A stretch of DNA of 64,000 nt, from contig JAGTTD010000012.1 in the NCBI GenBank assembly GCA_018398585.1, positions 19,043,036-19,107,035 of the forward strand. The letters run 5' to 3'. The position numbers and the translations under genes were made by a program. Positions within the stretch are counted from its first letter, which is position 1, and each line of letters starts with the position of its first letter. Below the pieces are notes generated by a model. That model was not told where the DNA came from. It ran no database searches and was given only the letters and a program-made list of their open reading frames with translations. Positions 47,899 to 58,403 of the stretch are shown piece by piece. This DNA is from Simmondsia chinensis. Its lineage: Eukaryota; Streptophyta; Magnoliopsida; Caryophyllales; Simmondsiaceae.

Positions 47899-48383
47899 TA
47901 CGGATGGCATCGGGGAGGGTAAAACCCCGTTACCTGCAGATATCTGCCCCAAAGGTATAAGTAAGCCGATAGTGAGTACAAGTTGAATATACCCGCCCTG
48001 AGCATGGAGCGGGTATGGATATAAAGTTATATTCGCCCCGCCCCACCTTACCTTATACCCACCATATACATTTTGTATTTAATTAACTTTTGAATTAAAA
48101 AAATACGCCCTTAAATTCAATTGGCTAAATTAATTTATCAATGTTATAAAAATATATAATTGAATTTTGAAAATATTATTAAATAATTAATATGAGGGAG
48201 AATGCATAATCGTTTTATACCAACATTAGGGCGGATATGAGGCGGGTAATAGATACCCGCAGGTAATGAGGCGGGTGTGGGTATGGGTTTGTACCCGCTG
48301 AGGCGGGAATGGTTATACTCATAATCGTGGCGGTATGGGTATGGATTTGGGTGGCGGGTCCAGAGTATGGATTGCCATTCCTA
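47899..48383. mobile_element. Putative non-autonomous hAT-like element (~485 bp)
   Basis: Ends TACGGATGGCATCGG and, as reverse complement of the right end, TAGGAATGGCAATCC form a short hAT-like inverted repeat. The interior has many GCGGGTA/TACCCGC words close to both ends, like the subterminal motifs of the other hAT copies here. The flanking 8-mers do not match well, so the boundaries are uncertain. Confidence 0.4.
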
Positions 48384-48407
48384 GTGGAATTAAAATTTCA
48401 TTGTTTG

Positions 48408-48567
48408 TATTAGAGTTTAGTACGTCTAGGATTTAGTACTTTGACTCCCTTACCCTCCCCCCATATGTAAAGAGGTAAGGGCACTCTAGTATTTTGTCAT
48501 GCCTTGTAGCTCTATATATAGAGCATGTACTCTTCACTTTATATATCATCAATTGCATTGCTTCACA
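48408..48567 (+). repeat. Copia 5' LTR (160 bp)
   Basis: Starts TATTAGAGTTTAGTAC and ends TTGCTTCACA. The start is TA, not the usual TG; the exact target duplication supports this boundary. A 16-bp palindrome GCTCTATATATAGAGC (~48509-48524) contains the TATA box. Confidence 0.92.
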
Positions 48568-48581
48568 TGGTATCAAGAGCC
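48568..48581 (+). promoter_or_regulatory. Primer-binding site
   Basis: TGGTATCAAGAGCC directly after the 5' LTR, one inserted base away from the initiator-Met tRNA complement TGGTATCAGAGC used by most plant copia elements. Confidence 0.85.
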
Positions 48582-48777
48582 TCTCAAAGAGACTCTCCTC
48601 TTCTCTCTTCTCTTTAACTTTCTTTTCCGGTCTAAAGTATTAGTTCTCAATTGGTTATTATTTTTTATTTAATTTTCTTTTTCGCATCACTGTTCTTCTT
48701 CTTTTAATTTTCTTTTTCGCATCACTGTTATTCTTCGCTGTTCAATTTCTTTCCTTTGTTTCTTCAAACTAAAATCT

Positions 48778-50215
48778 ATGGCAGCCCCTCCCCCCCACAC
48801 GGTACCAGCGCCGGCCGCCCCTGTTCCGGCCGAACCCGGCTCTCCCTATGCCGGTGCTTCGGTCGAACGTCGGGTGTCCGGTTCCTCCATGGTCATTCCC
48901 GATCTTCCCCATATCAGATCTATGACCTCGGATCTACCCCTCAATGGTCTAACTAATGCTGGTGTTGCCATCTCCGGTACTTCGTTAGTTACCACGAGGC
49001 CGCAAGTTTCTCATATTTTTTGGCTCGGGCATCCCAACCTCCCTCCCCCTCTTCCCCCTACAAACAACCTCCGGTGCCGCCCTTCGAAATGGGGACCACC
49101 ACTGGTCGGGTTTCTCTCAAATCCCACCCTTCCCCGCTGCAACCTCCGGCCACCCGCTCGCCGGTGGGACCCACCCGGCTGTACCGACCAGTCACCATGG
49201 GTGGGGACCTGCTGCCGCTGCGTCTGACCAGCCAGCACCCCTTGGTGTTCATCTCCCCACAACCCCTCTTTTAAACCCTAACCTAACTCATACTACAAAT
49301 CAACCTTTATTACTTCCCCTTTCTAATATCTCCAGTATAATAGCGATAAAACTTGAAAATGCTATTGATTATACGGCCTGGAGAGAATAATTTTACATGC
49401 TTTTAGTATCCCATCAACTCATGGGTTACATTGATGGTTCTTTCCCCTGTCCCCCAACTCATATATTAAACAGTGTTGGCTCCTCCATCCCCAGCCCGGA
49501 CTATTTAAATTGGGTCCGTACTGACCAAAGTCTCAGATCCTGTATTTCTGCAACTCTCTCTCGCCCTCTCTTAAACGATACTGTTCGACAACCCACATCA
49601 AAGGCCATGTGGGATGCCCTTGTCAAACGATTCCGAGACCACTCGCTGGCCAAGGAATATGATCTGAGGTCCCAACTAATCAATTTAAAGAAAGATGGCA
49701 AAACAATGCAACAATACCTTTCGGAACTAAAATCCGTCGTTGATGATCTGGCTGCTATAGACTCCCAATTTCCAATCGAGAACTAGTACATTACGCCCTT
49801 TATGGGCTTCCTATTGAATATGCTGCTTTTGCTACTTTAACTCGCCAAACTACTCCAACTCCTGCTTTTGAAAAATTAAAAACTGACTTGCTTAATGAAG
49901 AAAGTGCCCAAAGCCGATACCAGGGCCGCACCACCACTGACCCACAGCATGCTTTAGTTGCTTCGAATACAGGTACCTAAGGGTCAAACTATGGTCGTGG
50001 GGGTCGTGGTCGAGGTAAGGGCCGTAACAACGATCGCCGTGGCAATCGAGGGGGCCACTCTGGGGGCCAGAATCAACAGCATAACACAGGACCCCACAAC
50101 CCCAACCCACCACAGGCACGCCCGCCTTCACCTGGAATTCTCGGCCCTGCACCGGTATCCTGCCAAATCTGTCATAAGCCTGGTCACAGTGCTGCATCAT
50201 GTTACCACGCTTTGA
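48778..50215 (+). pseudogene. Copia gag pseudogene
   Basis: The ATG at 48778 gives a Pro/Ala-rich N-terminus (MAAPPPHTVPAPAAPVPAEP). The frame shifts near 49020-49270. The UBN2 gag core follows at about 49340-49786 (LENAIDYTAWRE, a stop, LMGYIDGSFPCPP, MWDALVKRFRDHS, YLSELKSVVDDLA). After another frame break a Gly/Arg/Asn-rich RNA-binding stretch leads to a complete zinc knuckle CQICHKPGHSAASC near 50160-50202. The GC-rich start differs from the AT-rich surroundings. Confidence 0.85.
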
Positions 50216-51215
50216 TCATGCATCCTTTCCAGATCCTTCGCATTCCCTTGCTGCTATGTCCATCACCGACTCTCAAGACTACAATTGGTATCCTGACTCC
50301 GGCGCAACCAATCACATGACACCCAACTCTGGTATGCTTCACACTACTCTTCCTTACAGTGGTCAAAAACGAGTTTTAGTTGGGAACGGTGCTTTACTAC
50401 CTGTCAGTCATATTGGTTCCACTACCTTACAAACTAAAATGTGTCCTCTTCAACTTAACAATGTTATGTTGGTTACTAAACTCACCCATAATTTATTATC
50501 CATCAAACAATTATGTCAAGATAACTCATGCACTGTTGAATTTGACTCTGAATTTTTCTGTGTCAAAGACAAGGCTACGAGGATCCCTCTGCTTCGAGTT
50601 CGAAGTAATGGGCCACTTTACAATCTTTCACCCCACTACACCGGCCTCATGGCACAAACTCTTTCTGGAAACCTATGGCATCAACGGTTAGGGAATCTCG
50701 GGCAACCTATGTTAAATGTTCTTTGTTCTCGAAAACTGATTCCTCGTTCTCGTTTTACTGATTTTTGTCAACATTGTAACTTAGGAAAGTCTCACTGACT
50801 TCCCTTTCAACGTGCTTTACATTGAGCTTCTTCGCCTTTGTATTTAGTTCATTCGGATGTATGGCAATCTCCTGTAGCGTCAAACTCCTGTTACAAATAC
50901 TATTATAACTTTATTGATGATTTTACTTGCTTTACATGGTTATACCCTATGCAACATAAATCCGAAGTATTTGATATCTTTGTCACATTTAAAGCACTAG
51001 TTGAAAACCAATTTTCCACGAAAATCAAAATTTTTCAAAGTGATGGTGGCCGTGAATTTGATCACCGTCGTATGAACAACCTATGCCGACAACATGGCAT
51101 ACACTTTCGCCTTTCTTGTCTTAATACCCCACAACAAAATGGGGTGGCGGAACGAAAGCACCAACATGTAATAGGCATGGCTCGGACTTTACTTATTCAA
51201 GCCCGGTGACCTTAC
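50216..51215 (+). pseudogene. Copia protease-integrase region
   Basis: The protease active site WYPDSGATNHMT lies near 50290. GAG-pre-integrase NLWHQRLGNLG and FCQHCNLGKSH (~50670-50795) end at a TGA (50796-50798). Integrase follows with LVHSDVW (first Asp, ~50850), FQSDGGREF (second Asp, ~51035) and PQQNGVAERKH (catalytic Glu, ~51140). A second stop lies near 51207. The catalytic residues are present; the stops prevent one polyprotein. Confidence 0.88.
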
Positions 51216-52384
51216 TGACATTGGGATGACGTGGGCTGTACCGCATGCTTTATTATTAACCGCCTTCCTACCCCTGTGCTTAATAACTTATCCCCGTTTG
51301 AAAAACTGTTTAAACAACAACCAAACTACTCCGGTTTTCGCATTTTCGGTTGTGCATGCTTTCCAAATCTCACACCTCGTGCACCACACAAACTTGCACC
51401 TCGCTCTATACCATGCATTTTCATAGGCTATGCTGCACGCCATAAAGGCTATAGGTGCTTAGATCCTCAAACGGGTAAAATCTACATAAACATGCACGTC
51501 ACGTTCAATGAAACTAGCTTCCCCTATCCAGAACTAGTCAACCCTACACATATCACTCCACCGGGCTCCGCCGCGAGTATAGTCGACCTCCCTCTCATAA
51601 TCGCTATCACTCCCGGAGCTCCGCCACTACCGGCCCCTACCTCCCTGGAGCCCTCCTCCGCCCCGGCCCCACCTGCGGTGGGCTCCACCCCTATCCCCTC
51701 CCCTTGGAGTCCACCCAGCCCCACCATCACACCCACGGTCTCCCAAGAAGACCTTGCCCGACCCCCCACTAACTAGCCCACTTCTCCCCCACCACCGGTA
51801 GCTTCAGTTGCTGCACCTCCCTCCCCCCACGATCGGGTCGAGTCTCCCACCGACCCTGGCCCCATGAATCTGCCAACCAACGTGCACCCCATGCGAACTC
51901 GTCTCAAGGATGGTATTCGAAAGACAAAATATCCCCTGTCTCTCTCTTCCATAACAGTCATACAGGAACCCACTTGTTACTCTCAGGCAGTCAAAAATCC
52001 ACAATGGCAAGCAGCCATGGCTGATGAATTTAACGCCTTACTTCATAATCACACATGGAACCTCATTCCCCCGCACCCAACTAACAACATTGTCGGTAGC
52101 ACTTGGAAATATCGAGTTAAGTATAAAGCGGATGGCTCCTTTGATCGATTCAAGGCTCGCCTTGTGGCTCAAGGTTTTCACCAACGTGAAGGCATTGACT
52201 TCAAGGAAACCTTTAGTCCGGTTGTCAAACCTCCTACCATCCGCTTCATCCTTACACTTGCTATCACTCACAAGTGGTCCATCAAGCAACTTGATGTTAA
52301 AAATGCCTTTTTACATGGCCACCTAAAGGAAGAAGTATACGTGAAGCAACCGTAAGGCTTTATTCACCCCAAATTTCCCAACTA
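51216..52384 (+). pseudogene. Copia integrase C-terminus, proline-rich linker and RT start
   Basis: It continues with CTACFIINRLPTPVL, FRIFGCACFPNLTP and IFIGYAARHKGYRC. A long Pro/Ser/Thr linker follows (~51590-51860) with a TAG at 51774-51776. The RT N-terminal half includes [29 protein letters not shown] sequence (~52105) and [21 protein letters not shown], ending in a TAA near 52353. The sequence breaks off at about FPNYVC (52385). Confidence 0.88.
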
Positions 52385-52698
52385 TGTATGTCCCTGAAGC
52401 AGACTGGGTTCGCTACCTCATGCGTGACTTAGGCCTCCGACACACCGGCCCCGTTATCACCTACTGCGATAATGTCTCTGCATCATACCTGGCTGCCAAT
52501 CCTATCTCAAATGATCGATCCAAACATGTTGACGTTGATTTTCACTATGTCCGGGAAAAGGTCCTCAAGGGTGATCTCCAAGTTCGTTACACCCCCACCT
52601 CTCGTCAAGTTGCGGACATCTTCACCAAAGGTCTCGGTCCAACCCTGTTCTACTACCACAAATCCAATCTTCACGTGGCTGCTCCCCCTTCGGATTGA
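52385..52698 (+). pseudogene. Copia RNase H C-terminal remnant
   Basis: Directly after the RT start the sequence jumps to EADWVRYLMRDLGL, TYCDNVSASYLAANP, HVDVDFHYVREKV and ADIFTKGLGP, the RNase H end. The RT catalytic centre and part of RNase H are missing, about 300 residues compared with the family. It ends at TGA 52696-52698. Confidence 0.85.
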
Positions 52699-52864
52699 GG
52701 GGGCCTATTATAGTATAGTACTTCTAGGGTTTAGTACTTTGACTCCCTTACCCTCCCCCATATGTAAGGAGGTAAGGGCACTCTAGTATTTTGTCATGCC
52801 TTGTAGCTCTATATATAGAGCATGTACTCTTCACTTTATATATCATCAATTGCATTGCTTCACA
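52692..52864 (+). repeat. Polypurine tract and copia 3' LTR (159 bp)
   Basis: GGATTGAGGGGG (52692-52703) is the polypurine tract. The LTR runs 52706-52864 from TATTATAGTATAGTAC to TTGCTTCACA and is nearly identical to the 5' LTR. Confidence 0.9.
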
Positions 52865-52869
52865 GTTTG

Positions 52870-54093
52870 GTTTTTCAAAGGAATTGGAGGTCGGAATTAT
52901 AATTTCATAATGATTCGAGTAATCACAAGTTTTCGGTCATGTATTTTAAAATTTAAATAAACTATGATCGGAATTTGGTTGATGTGGTTCATATTTCGTT
53001 GGAGTTCTTGGTTTGGAGCAATTCAATTTGAGTTTGAGTTAGAGTTATTCAAGTTTCGAGTCAAATTGGGTCGAGTATCATGTTAGATCATTTGATGTTC
53101 AAGTTATTTCGGATTTTTTGTTAATTGGTTTAGGTCTTTTCGGGATTCGGGCTAGAATCGATTGGTAATAAGTTGGTTTAGGACATTTTAGGCTCGAGTT
53201 ATCTTAGTTTTGGGACAAATGGTTGTCTTATTTCAAACTTCGAATCATCTTAGCTCGAGTTTGAGATGGGTTGAGTTATTTTAGATTCAAGTCATATTAA
53301 GTTTTGGTTCAATTTGTTATTTCCATTTCAGCTCTACTTATTTACATCACATTCAAATTAAGTAGTTTTATTTTTTTTATTTGAGTTATTTCGAGTTTTG
53401 GTTTAATACATCATTAGTGTTCGAAAAACAAAAATGTCATTCAAAACCAAAAAAAAAAAAAACAGAGGGGGGGGGGGGGGGGGATTTGGAGGCGTGGGTG
53501 AAGGGCAGCAAAGGAGGTCGGGGAAATTGTGGAAGTGGTTGGTGGGTAATAGTGAAAGAAAGGGATGGTTGTATAAGTCAGCTTTTCCTTTTTTAGAATA
53601 TATGCTTTTTTGTATTTACTTTGTATTTAGTACACATTTCTTTCGATAATTAGCGACAAAATTGTAATGCATTACATGCAACTTGTACAAACAAGACTTG
53701 AGTAGTAGTCAACCCGTATAAAAGTTGGGATCAAAAGGAGATAAAAATACATCTCAGTCTTAAAAAAAGGATTATAAAAGACTTATAAATAGAACTAACA
53801 GGTGCTAGACGACTATACCACTATCTAAGAGAAAGCAAGAAGTGGTAGGATTAGGAGGGGAAAGTGAGACCAATGCGTCAAAGTTGGGGATGAAGTTGGC
53901 AGAGAATTAAGTTAATGATAACACTAGTTCATCATTGTAATCTGCTCGGCCATAATAGATTCATCACCATCGAATCTCAACCCTAGCTTCTTCCCAAGCT
54001 CCCACACATGCACCGTAGTAAGAAGATTATTAGCATTGTGAGGAATCTTAACAAATTTGATATACTCTGATACACATTTGTGAGGGAAAATCT
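52870..54093. other. Non-coding; GAGTTT-rich stretch and poly(A)/poly(G) junction
   Basis: From 52900 to 53400 GAGTT/TCGAG words recur without a fixed period. An A14 run (53449-53462) is followed by a G17 run (53467-53483). Nothing coding is recognised; frames running through the G run encode only a poly-Gly artefact. Confidence 0.5.
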
Positions 54094-54629
54094 TGATGCA
54101 GAAGCGTAACCCCTAATCACCTGATTCGATTCAAATAATATGACTCACACAAACGAGAAGTAAACAAAATAGGTGAAAGAAAGAACAAACAAGAAGAACA
54201 CAATGATTTACGTGGAAACCCCTCTACAATCGAGAGAGGAGAAAACCACGAGAGGAGATGGAGATCTTTATTGATACTTAAACGGAAGAAGTACAATCAC
54301 ACTTCCTTTTAACGAGATCTATGGAGAATTATAGATCACTCTCTCTGAACTCTCGTAGTACTCGAATATCTAAATTGGAGGAATTATGAAGTCACATCTC
54401 TCTCTCTTAATGACGGCGGTCTTACTCTGAAATTGTATACCTAAGCTAAAACCTTAACAGGTCTATTTATAACCCTCGCGGAAAAATGACTCTCGATCGA
54501 TCGGGGTCCCTATCGATCGGCCCTCTCTGGGCCAAAGCATATATTTTTCACTTAAATCACCCGATCGATCGGTGACCGCTCGGCTACCCTTAATTTCTAA
54601 ATGCATAAGTTTGAGGCATAATCCTAACA
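54094..54629 (-). repeat. Probable solo LTR, minus orientation
   Basis: Read on the minus strand it starts TGTTAGGATTATGCC at 54629. A TATA box follows (TTATAAATAG, complement of 54463-54472), then AATAAA (complement of 54267-54272), ending near TTCTGCATCA at 54094. No coding region flanks it. A clear 5-bp duplication was not found, so the far end is provisional. CGATCGATCGG-type palindromes lie in the presumed U3. Confidence 0.5.
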
Positions 54630-56672
54630 AGCATCTATAACCCTTTTTCCCCTCTTCCCCAAATTCCTCCTTCTTGGATTACCTGAAGGCTCAAGTAACC
54701 ATTTCGCACTACTCTTAAATGACACAGCCTATATAAATTCTTGCAGGACTTGTTTAGCTAGCCTTTTTTACCTTTTTCTTATGCTTCAGTGCTTTACAAC
54801 CTATTTTTAGACAAAACAAAGTTAGCAGCCTGACGATCCATCACCACCTTTCTTCTTCTCTCCCCCGCGTTATTAGATTCCTTCTTAAAGCGACAGCACA
54901 GTAACTCTCACAGAGCTATCATATCAATTGGGGAGAGGGGGTGTTTCTTCCTAAAGCAGGGGGCTTATATAACACGATAGCTATTCATGCCTTCAGGATA
55001 CTGAGTCAATGTAACTCACAACGTCTAAGACTTGATTTTCTTGAGGAGGCATATGTTCTTGAGGTCCAGCTGATTTGGCCATATCGTCCTCTATCTATGT
55101 CAAGGAAAGAGGAGGGCAATGCTGTTGCCAGGATGGGAGATACTAGTGGAAAGTTGTATAACTGACTAGGTAGGGGAAGGAATAAGGGTCGAGCATGGGT
55201 ACTTGAAACCTTAGGACCACATACTAATAAAGTGACCATCGACAAGGAGTGTAATTTTAACCACACTTTGCTCATGAGGCCTCAAATCAATAGTACCCAA
55301 CTTGAAATGGAGCAGTGAAAATCACTCCTTCAAAGGACCAACAACTGAAAGAAGTAGTCCTGGAGTAATGCAAGATCTAACACCTTGAGCATGCCTAGGA
55401 GGTGTAGCCTATTCTTTGGTTAAGGGGGCCATTATAATAAGAGGAGATTTTGGGTAATTACCGTTCGTAATTTAAGGATTTTTTTAATGCATAATAAAAA
55501 TGTAAAATTCAAGATTGAGCACATCATTATTGAAGGAATTCAAGATCCATCTAAATTTAAGAGAGAAACTTTAGGGCTTGTGTAACAGAAAATGATGGAA
55601 TGAGGCAAACAATCAATCTTGAGAAGTATTTATAGGAAAACTAGCAAAAATCCTAATTTACAAAATTACAAAATGTCACTACTCTAAAAATAGCCCAGAA
55701 ATGCGTCTAGAGGTTGAATTTGGCAAAAATATTCAAGGCCAGTGGCAAAGCAACTAGCTTTGTGTAGTTGGATCCTAGAGTTTCATTTTGATGAATAATA
55801 GGTCATGTTACTTCTTTTACATCAAAAGTTATAGCTGTTTTAATCACATTGGTGTTTCTTGCCCACCTGTTTGGATTTTTGACGGTCCATTTACTCCATG
55901 AACTCTTCAGCCACTCATCTTACAACATTTTTAGTTATTTGTATTGTTGTTCCAAATCTTCCATAGGAAATACAAATTAATGGAGAACACATGTACATAA
56001 TTGAAAACTCAAAATTATGAGGTTCAAGTTTGAAACTAACCCTAGGTTCGTGGAGGCAGAGATTACTAGTAAATATCACTTTACTATTTTTGAATTTCCT
56101 TTAGTACAAAGCATGAATAGTTGCCTTCGAGAGTGGGAAAAATATACATGAAAGTACTTATATAATTCTGCATATATATTTTATATGCGATTAGTGGATA
56201 AATCAAGGGATTTGAACTCAATATCTCATTCCTCGTGAAATTTGGGATTAACATTTTCAATCCTAGGCCAAATCTCTTTCTCACACTCGTTTAACACGAA
56301 TGCAACTTTCACCAAGATGAAGTTGAAAAACCCTCCAAAATACTTTGCAAAGCATCTTAATTCATCCGAGCATGAGTATTTTACATGCTCGGGTCACGTA
56401 GGCACCCCATTATATATGGGATCCAATCCTACCTTCATCAAAGGGGAGGACATTTATGGGAATTGGGGTGGATTACCCTTTTGTGCAATTTTAATTGGAT
56501 TTTTTTTTATTTATAAAAAGAATTGATAATGCACCGATAAAATACTCATAATAATTTTAAAATTTCACATTTTTCTGTACTCTGGCACTACCCTAATACC
56601 CCTCGGATACTGTTCACAAATACACACAAACTTGCATTTTCCTCCCCATATCCTTTCCTGGCCCTGTGTTCC
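54630..56672. other. Non-coding, no gene recognised
   Basis: About 2 kb with only short reading frames. The longest (near 54941-55165, +) has no recognisable motif. A stretch at 55480-55640 resembles antisense LTR promoter sequence but lacks ends. Confidence 0.4.
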
Positions 56673-56689
56673 TAATCCTCCAAACCTAT

Positions 56690-56926
56690 AAAAAGGAACA
56701 TATCCAATGCCTAAAGAGCTCCCACCTACGTAGGGTTTGAGAGGCGGATATACGCAGCCTTCCCCCTTCAGGGAGTTATCCTGAAGAGTGACTGTTTCCC
56801 AATGCCCCCAACCTAAGAGTGAGAACTTCCCAGGAGGTCACCCATCCGGATACTATTCTCATCCAAGCATGCTTAACTTCGAAATTTTAATAGGATTCGA
56901 TGACGGCGTATTGGTGCCCTCTTTCG
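56690..56926 (-). mobile_element. SINE with 5S-rRNA-like head, minus orientation (237 bp)
   Basis: Flanked by a perfect 17-bp duplication TAATCCTCCAAACCTAT (56673-56689 and 56927-56943), which marks a retroposed unit. On the minus strand the first ~105 bp (56921-56820) follow plant 5S rRNA: GAAGTTAAGCATGCTTGG, then GAGAATAGTA, then GGATGGGTGACCTCCTGGG. The remainder matches the body of the two other SINEs here (CTTAGGTTGGGGGC, GGGAAACAG, AAGGCTGCGTATAT, ACCCTACGTAGGTGGGAGC). So a 5S-derived promoter head is joined to the angiosperm SINE 3' domain, as in the SINE3 type known from animals. Confidence 0.88.
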
Positions 56927-57129
56927 TAATCCTCCAAACCTATGTTGATACAATAAAGCCAGAAAAACAAAAAACCCTTGGATAAAAATTATATATAAAC
57001 AAAAAACCCAAAAAAAAAAGACTCTGTACAGTAGCACATTGACGGTTACAAGAGAGAAGGCCACGAAGTACTCCATTTGCATGTATCATGAAGGCTAATG
57101 AAAGCTCATTCGATCTCCTTATTAATTTA

Positions 57130-57377
57130 GAAAAAATTTGGTTTAGTTATCTAAAATTTGATAATATATTTTTTAGGTACCTGATGTTTTGAAATGTTTT
57201 TGAGGTGCATTGAACTTTGCTAACCTTTTTTTTCTGGTACCTTTACTTAATTCCGTTAGAGTACAATTAGTAGAGAGTACCTAAAAAAAAGTTGCCAAAA
57301 TTCAGGATAATATTTCAAAACATTAGGGTACCTAAAAAATATATTACCAAACCTTAAGATACCTAAACCAAATTCTC
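57130..57377. mobile_element. Small Mutator-like inverted-repeat element (~248 bp)
   Basis: The left end GAAAAAATTTGGTTTAG and reverse complement of the right end GAGAATTTGGTTTAGGTATC stay similar through AATATATTTTTTAGGTAC and ATGTTTTGAAAT. Flanks ATTAATTTA (57121-57129) and ATAAATTTT (57378-57386) match 7/9. A further related inverted arm lies at about 57530-57622, so a larger composite element is possible. Confidence 0.55.
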
Positions 57378-57386
57378 ATAAATTTT

Positions 57387-57689
57387 AATTTTTTTTATTA
57401 AAAGTTTCCTTTAAATATTAAAAATAGTAATTTTTTCTTAGTTAAATTTTTTAGTTTTACGTTAGTCTAATTTTAACGAAATCCTAACAATGTTGCGGAA
57501 AATATACTTGCAAAGAAAAGTTATCAGAGTTCAGAACATTATAAAAACACTTTAAAATCTCAGGGCACCTGAAATCTTTATTATTAAATCTCAAGATACT
57601 TGAACCAATTTTTTTTTAATAGTTTCGGATGTCTTTAATAAAACATTTGAGGTTGAGGCTCAAATTGATTTTAGTTAATAATTTAGGGG
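57387..57689. other. AT-rich non-coding flank
   Basis: No gene. It includes an additional diverged copy of the neighbouring inverted repeat (57530-57622). Confidence 0.4.
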
Positions 57690-58282
57690 TGTCTGATAAC
57701 TATCGACAAAACAGTACCCGTAAAAAGAATAGGAGGCCTCAGGGACCAAAGTGCATCCCGGTCCGAGATGCACCTACGAGAAGGAATGAAAGCATCTTGC
57801 TAACGGAATGCATTCTGGACCATGGATGGTCGCGTATTAACACCTCAAGACAATATGCATCTTGGACCTGGAAGGGCATCTGGCCCAGAGATGCGGACTC
57901 ACCCGAGGACCGGTCAGCAATGACTACCCGCTACCTTGATTTGGACAAACGACAACTCGAAGCTGTGGGTCCAAAGACCAGGGGCATCTTGGCCCCTGTC
58001 AGATATTGGGCCAAATACAGCCCCCACAGAAGCACGGCTTTCCAGTTACCTCTTGATGAAAAAAAACTATAAATATGGCTCAGGGCCCTAAAGAAAGGCA
58101 GATCATTGCTTCCTCTCCTAAAACAGTTGGACAAACTCAAGAGCAGGATCGGCATTCACTTCTTTCTTTTTTTTTTCAATACTCTTGTACTAAACATCAA
58201 AATACTCTTGTATTGAATTCGTTAATCAATAAAATCAAAGGTTTGAGTTTGACCTTCCTTTAAAAGAACCAGTACCAAAACA
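57690..58282 (+). repeat. Tat-type 5' LTR (593 bp)
   Basis: Starts TGTCTGATAACTATC and ends AGTACCAAAACA. It has a TATA box (CTATAAATATGG, ~58067) and AATAAA (~58227) in the expected order. GCATCTTGG/GCATCCCGG-type words recur in U3 (57750-57990). Confidence 0.8.
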
Positions 58283-58302
58283 GTTAGCGTTGTCCGTGGG
58301 AA
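58283..58302 (+). promoter_or_regulatory. Degenerate primer-binding site
   Basis: GTTAGCGTTGTCCGTGGGAA after the LTR resembles the TGGCGCCGTCTGTGGGAA-type site common in plant gypsy elements, with several mismatches. Confidence 0.5.
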
Positions 58303-58403
58303 ATGAAAAATTTTCCACATAACAAATTCGTAGAATCTCCCTCCTCACCTAGGAAGTCGGGAGATCAATATGTTACTTAAAGTCAGCTCTCCGCACGTTA
58401 ATA

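Larger units (their letters stand above)
48408..52864 (+). mobile_element. Ty1/copia retrotransposon with 160-bp LTRs (4.46 kb, internally deleted)
   Basis: Two very short LTRs, a copia-type primer site and a polypurine tract, with the perfect 5-bp duplication GTTTG at 48403-48407 and 52865-52869. The LTRs differ by about five substitutions and one indel, so the insertion is fairly young. The coding region is gag-protease-integrase-RT-RNase H, with most of RT deleted. Confidence 0.94.

Noticed and set aside
49011..49262. Minus-strand Gly/Arg-rich frame as a gene
   Set aside because: Antisense shadow of the GC-rich, proline-rich copia gag start.
53381..53649. Frames with a poly-Gly stretch as a gene
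   Set aside because: The Gly run is the G17 homopolymer; there is no flanking domain or splice evidence.
56820..56921. Functional 5S rRNA gene
   Set aside because: It is too diverged, lacks the 5' end and a proper terminator context, and is joined to a SINE body inside a 17-bp target duplication.
57690..58072. 147-residue frame at 57629-58072 as a host gene
   Set aside because: It lies within the 5' LTR of the Tat-type element.
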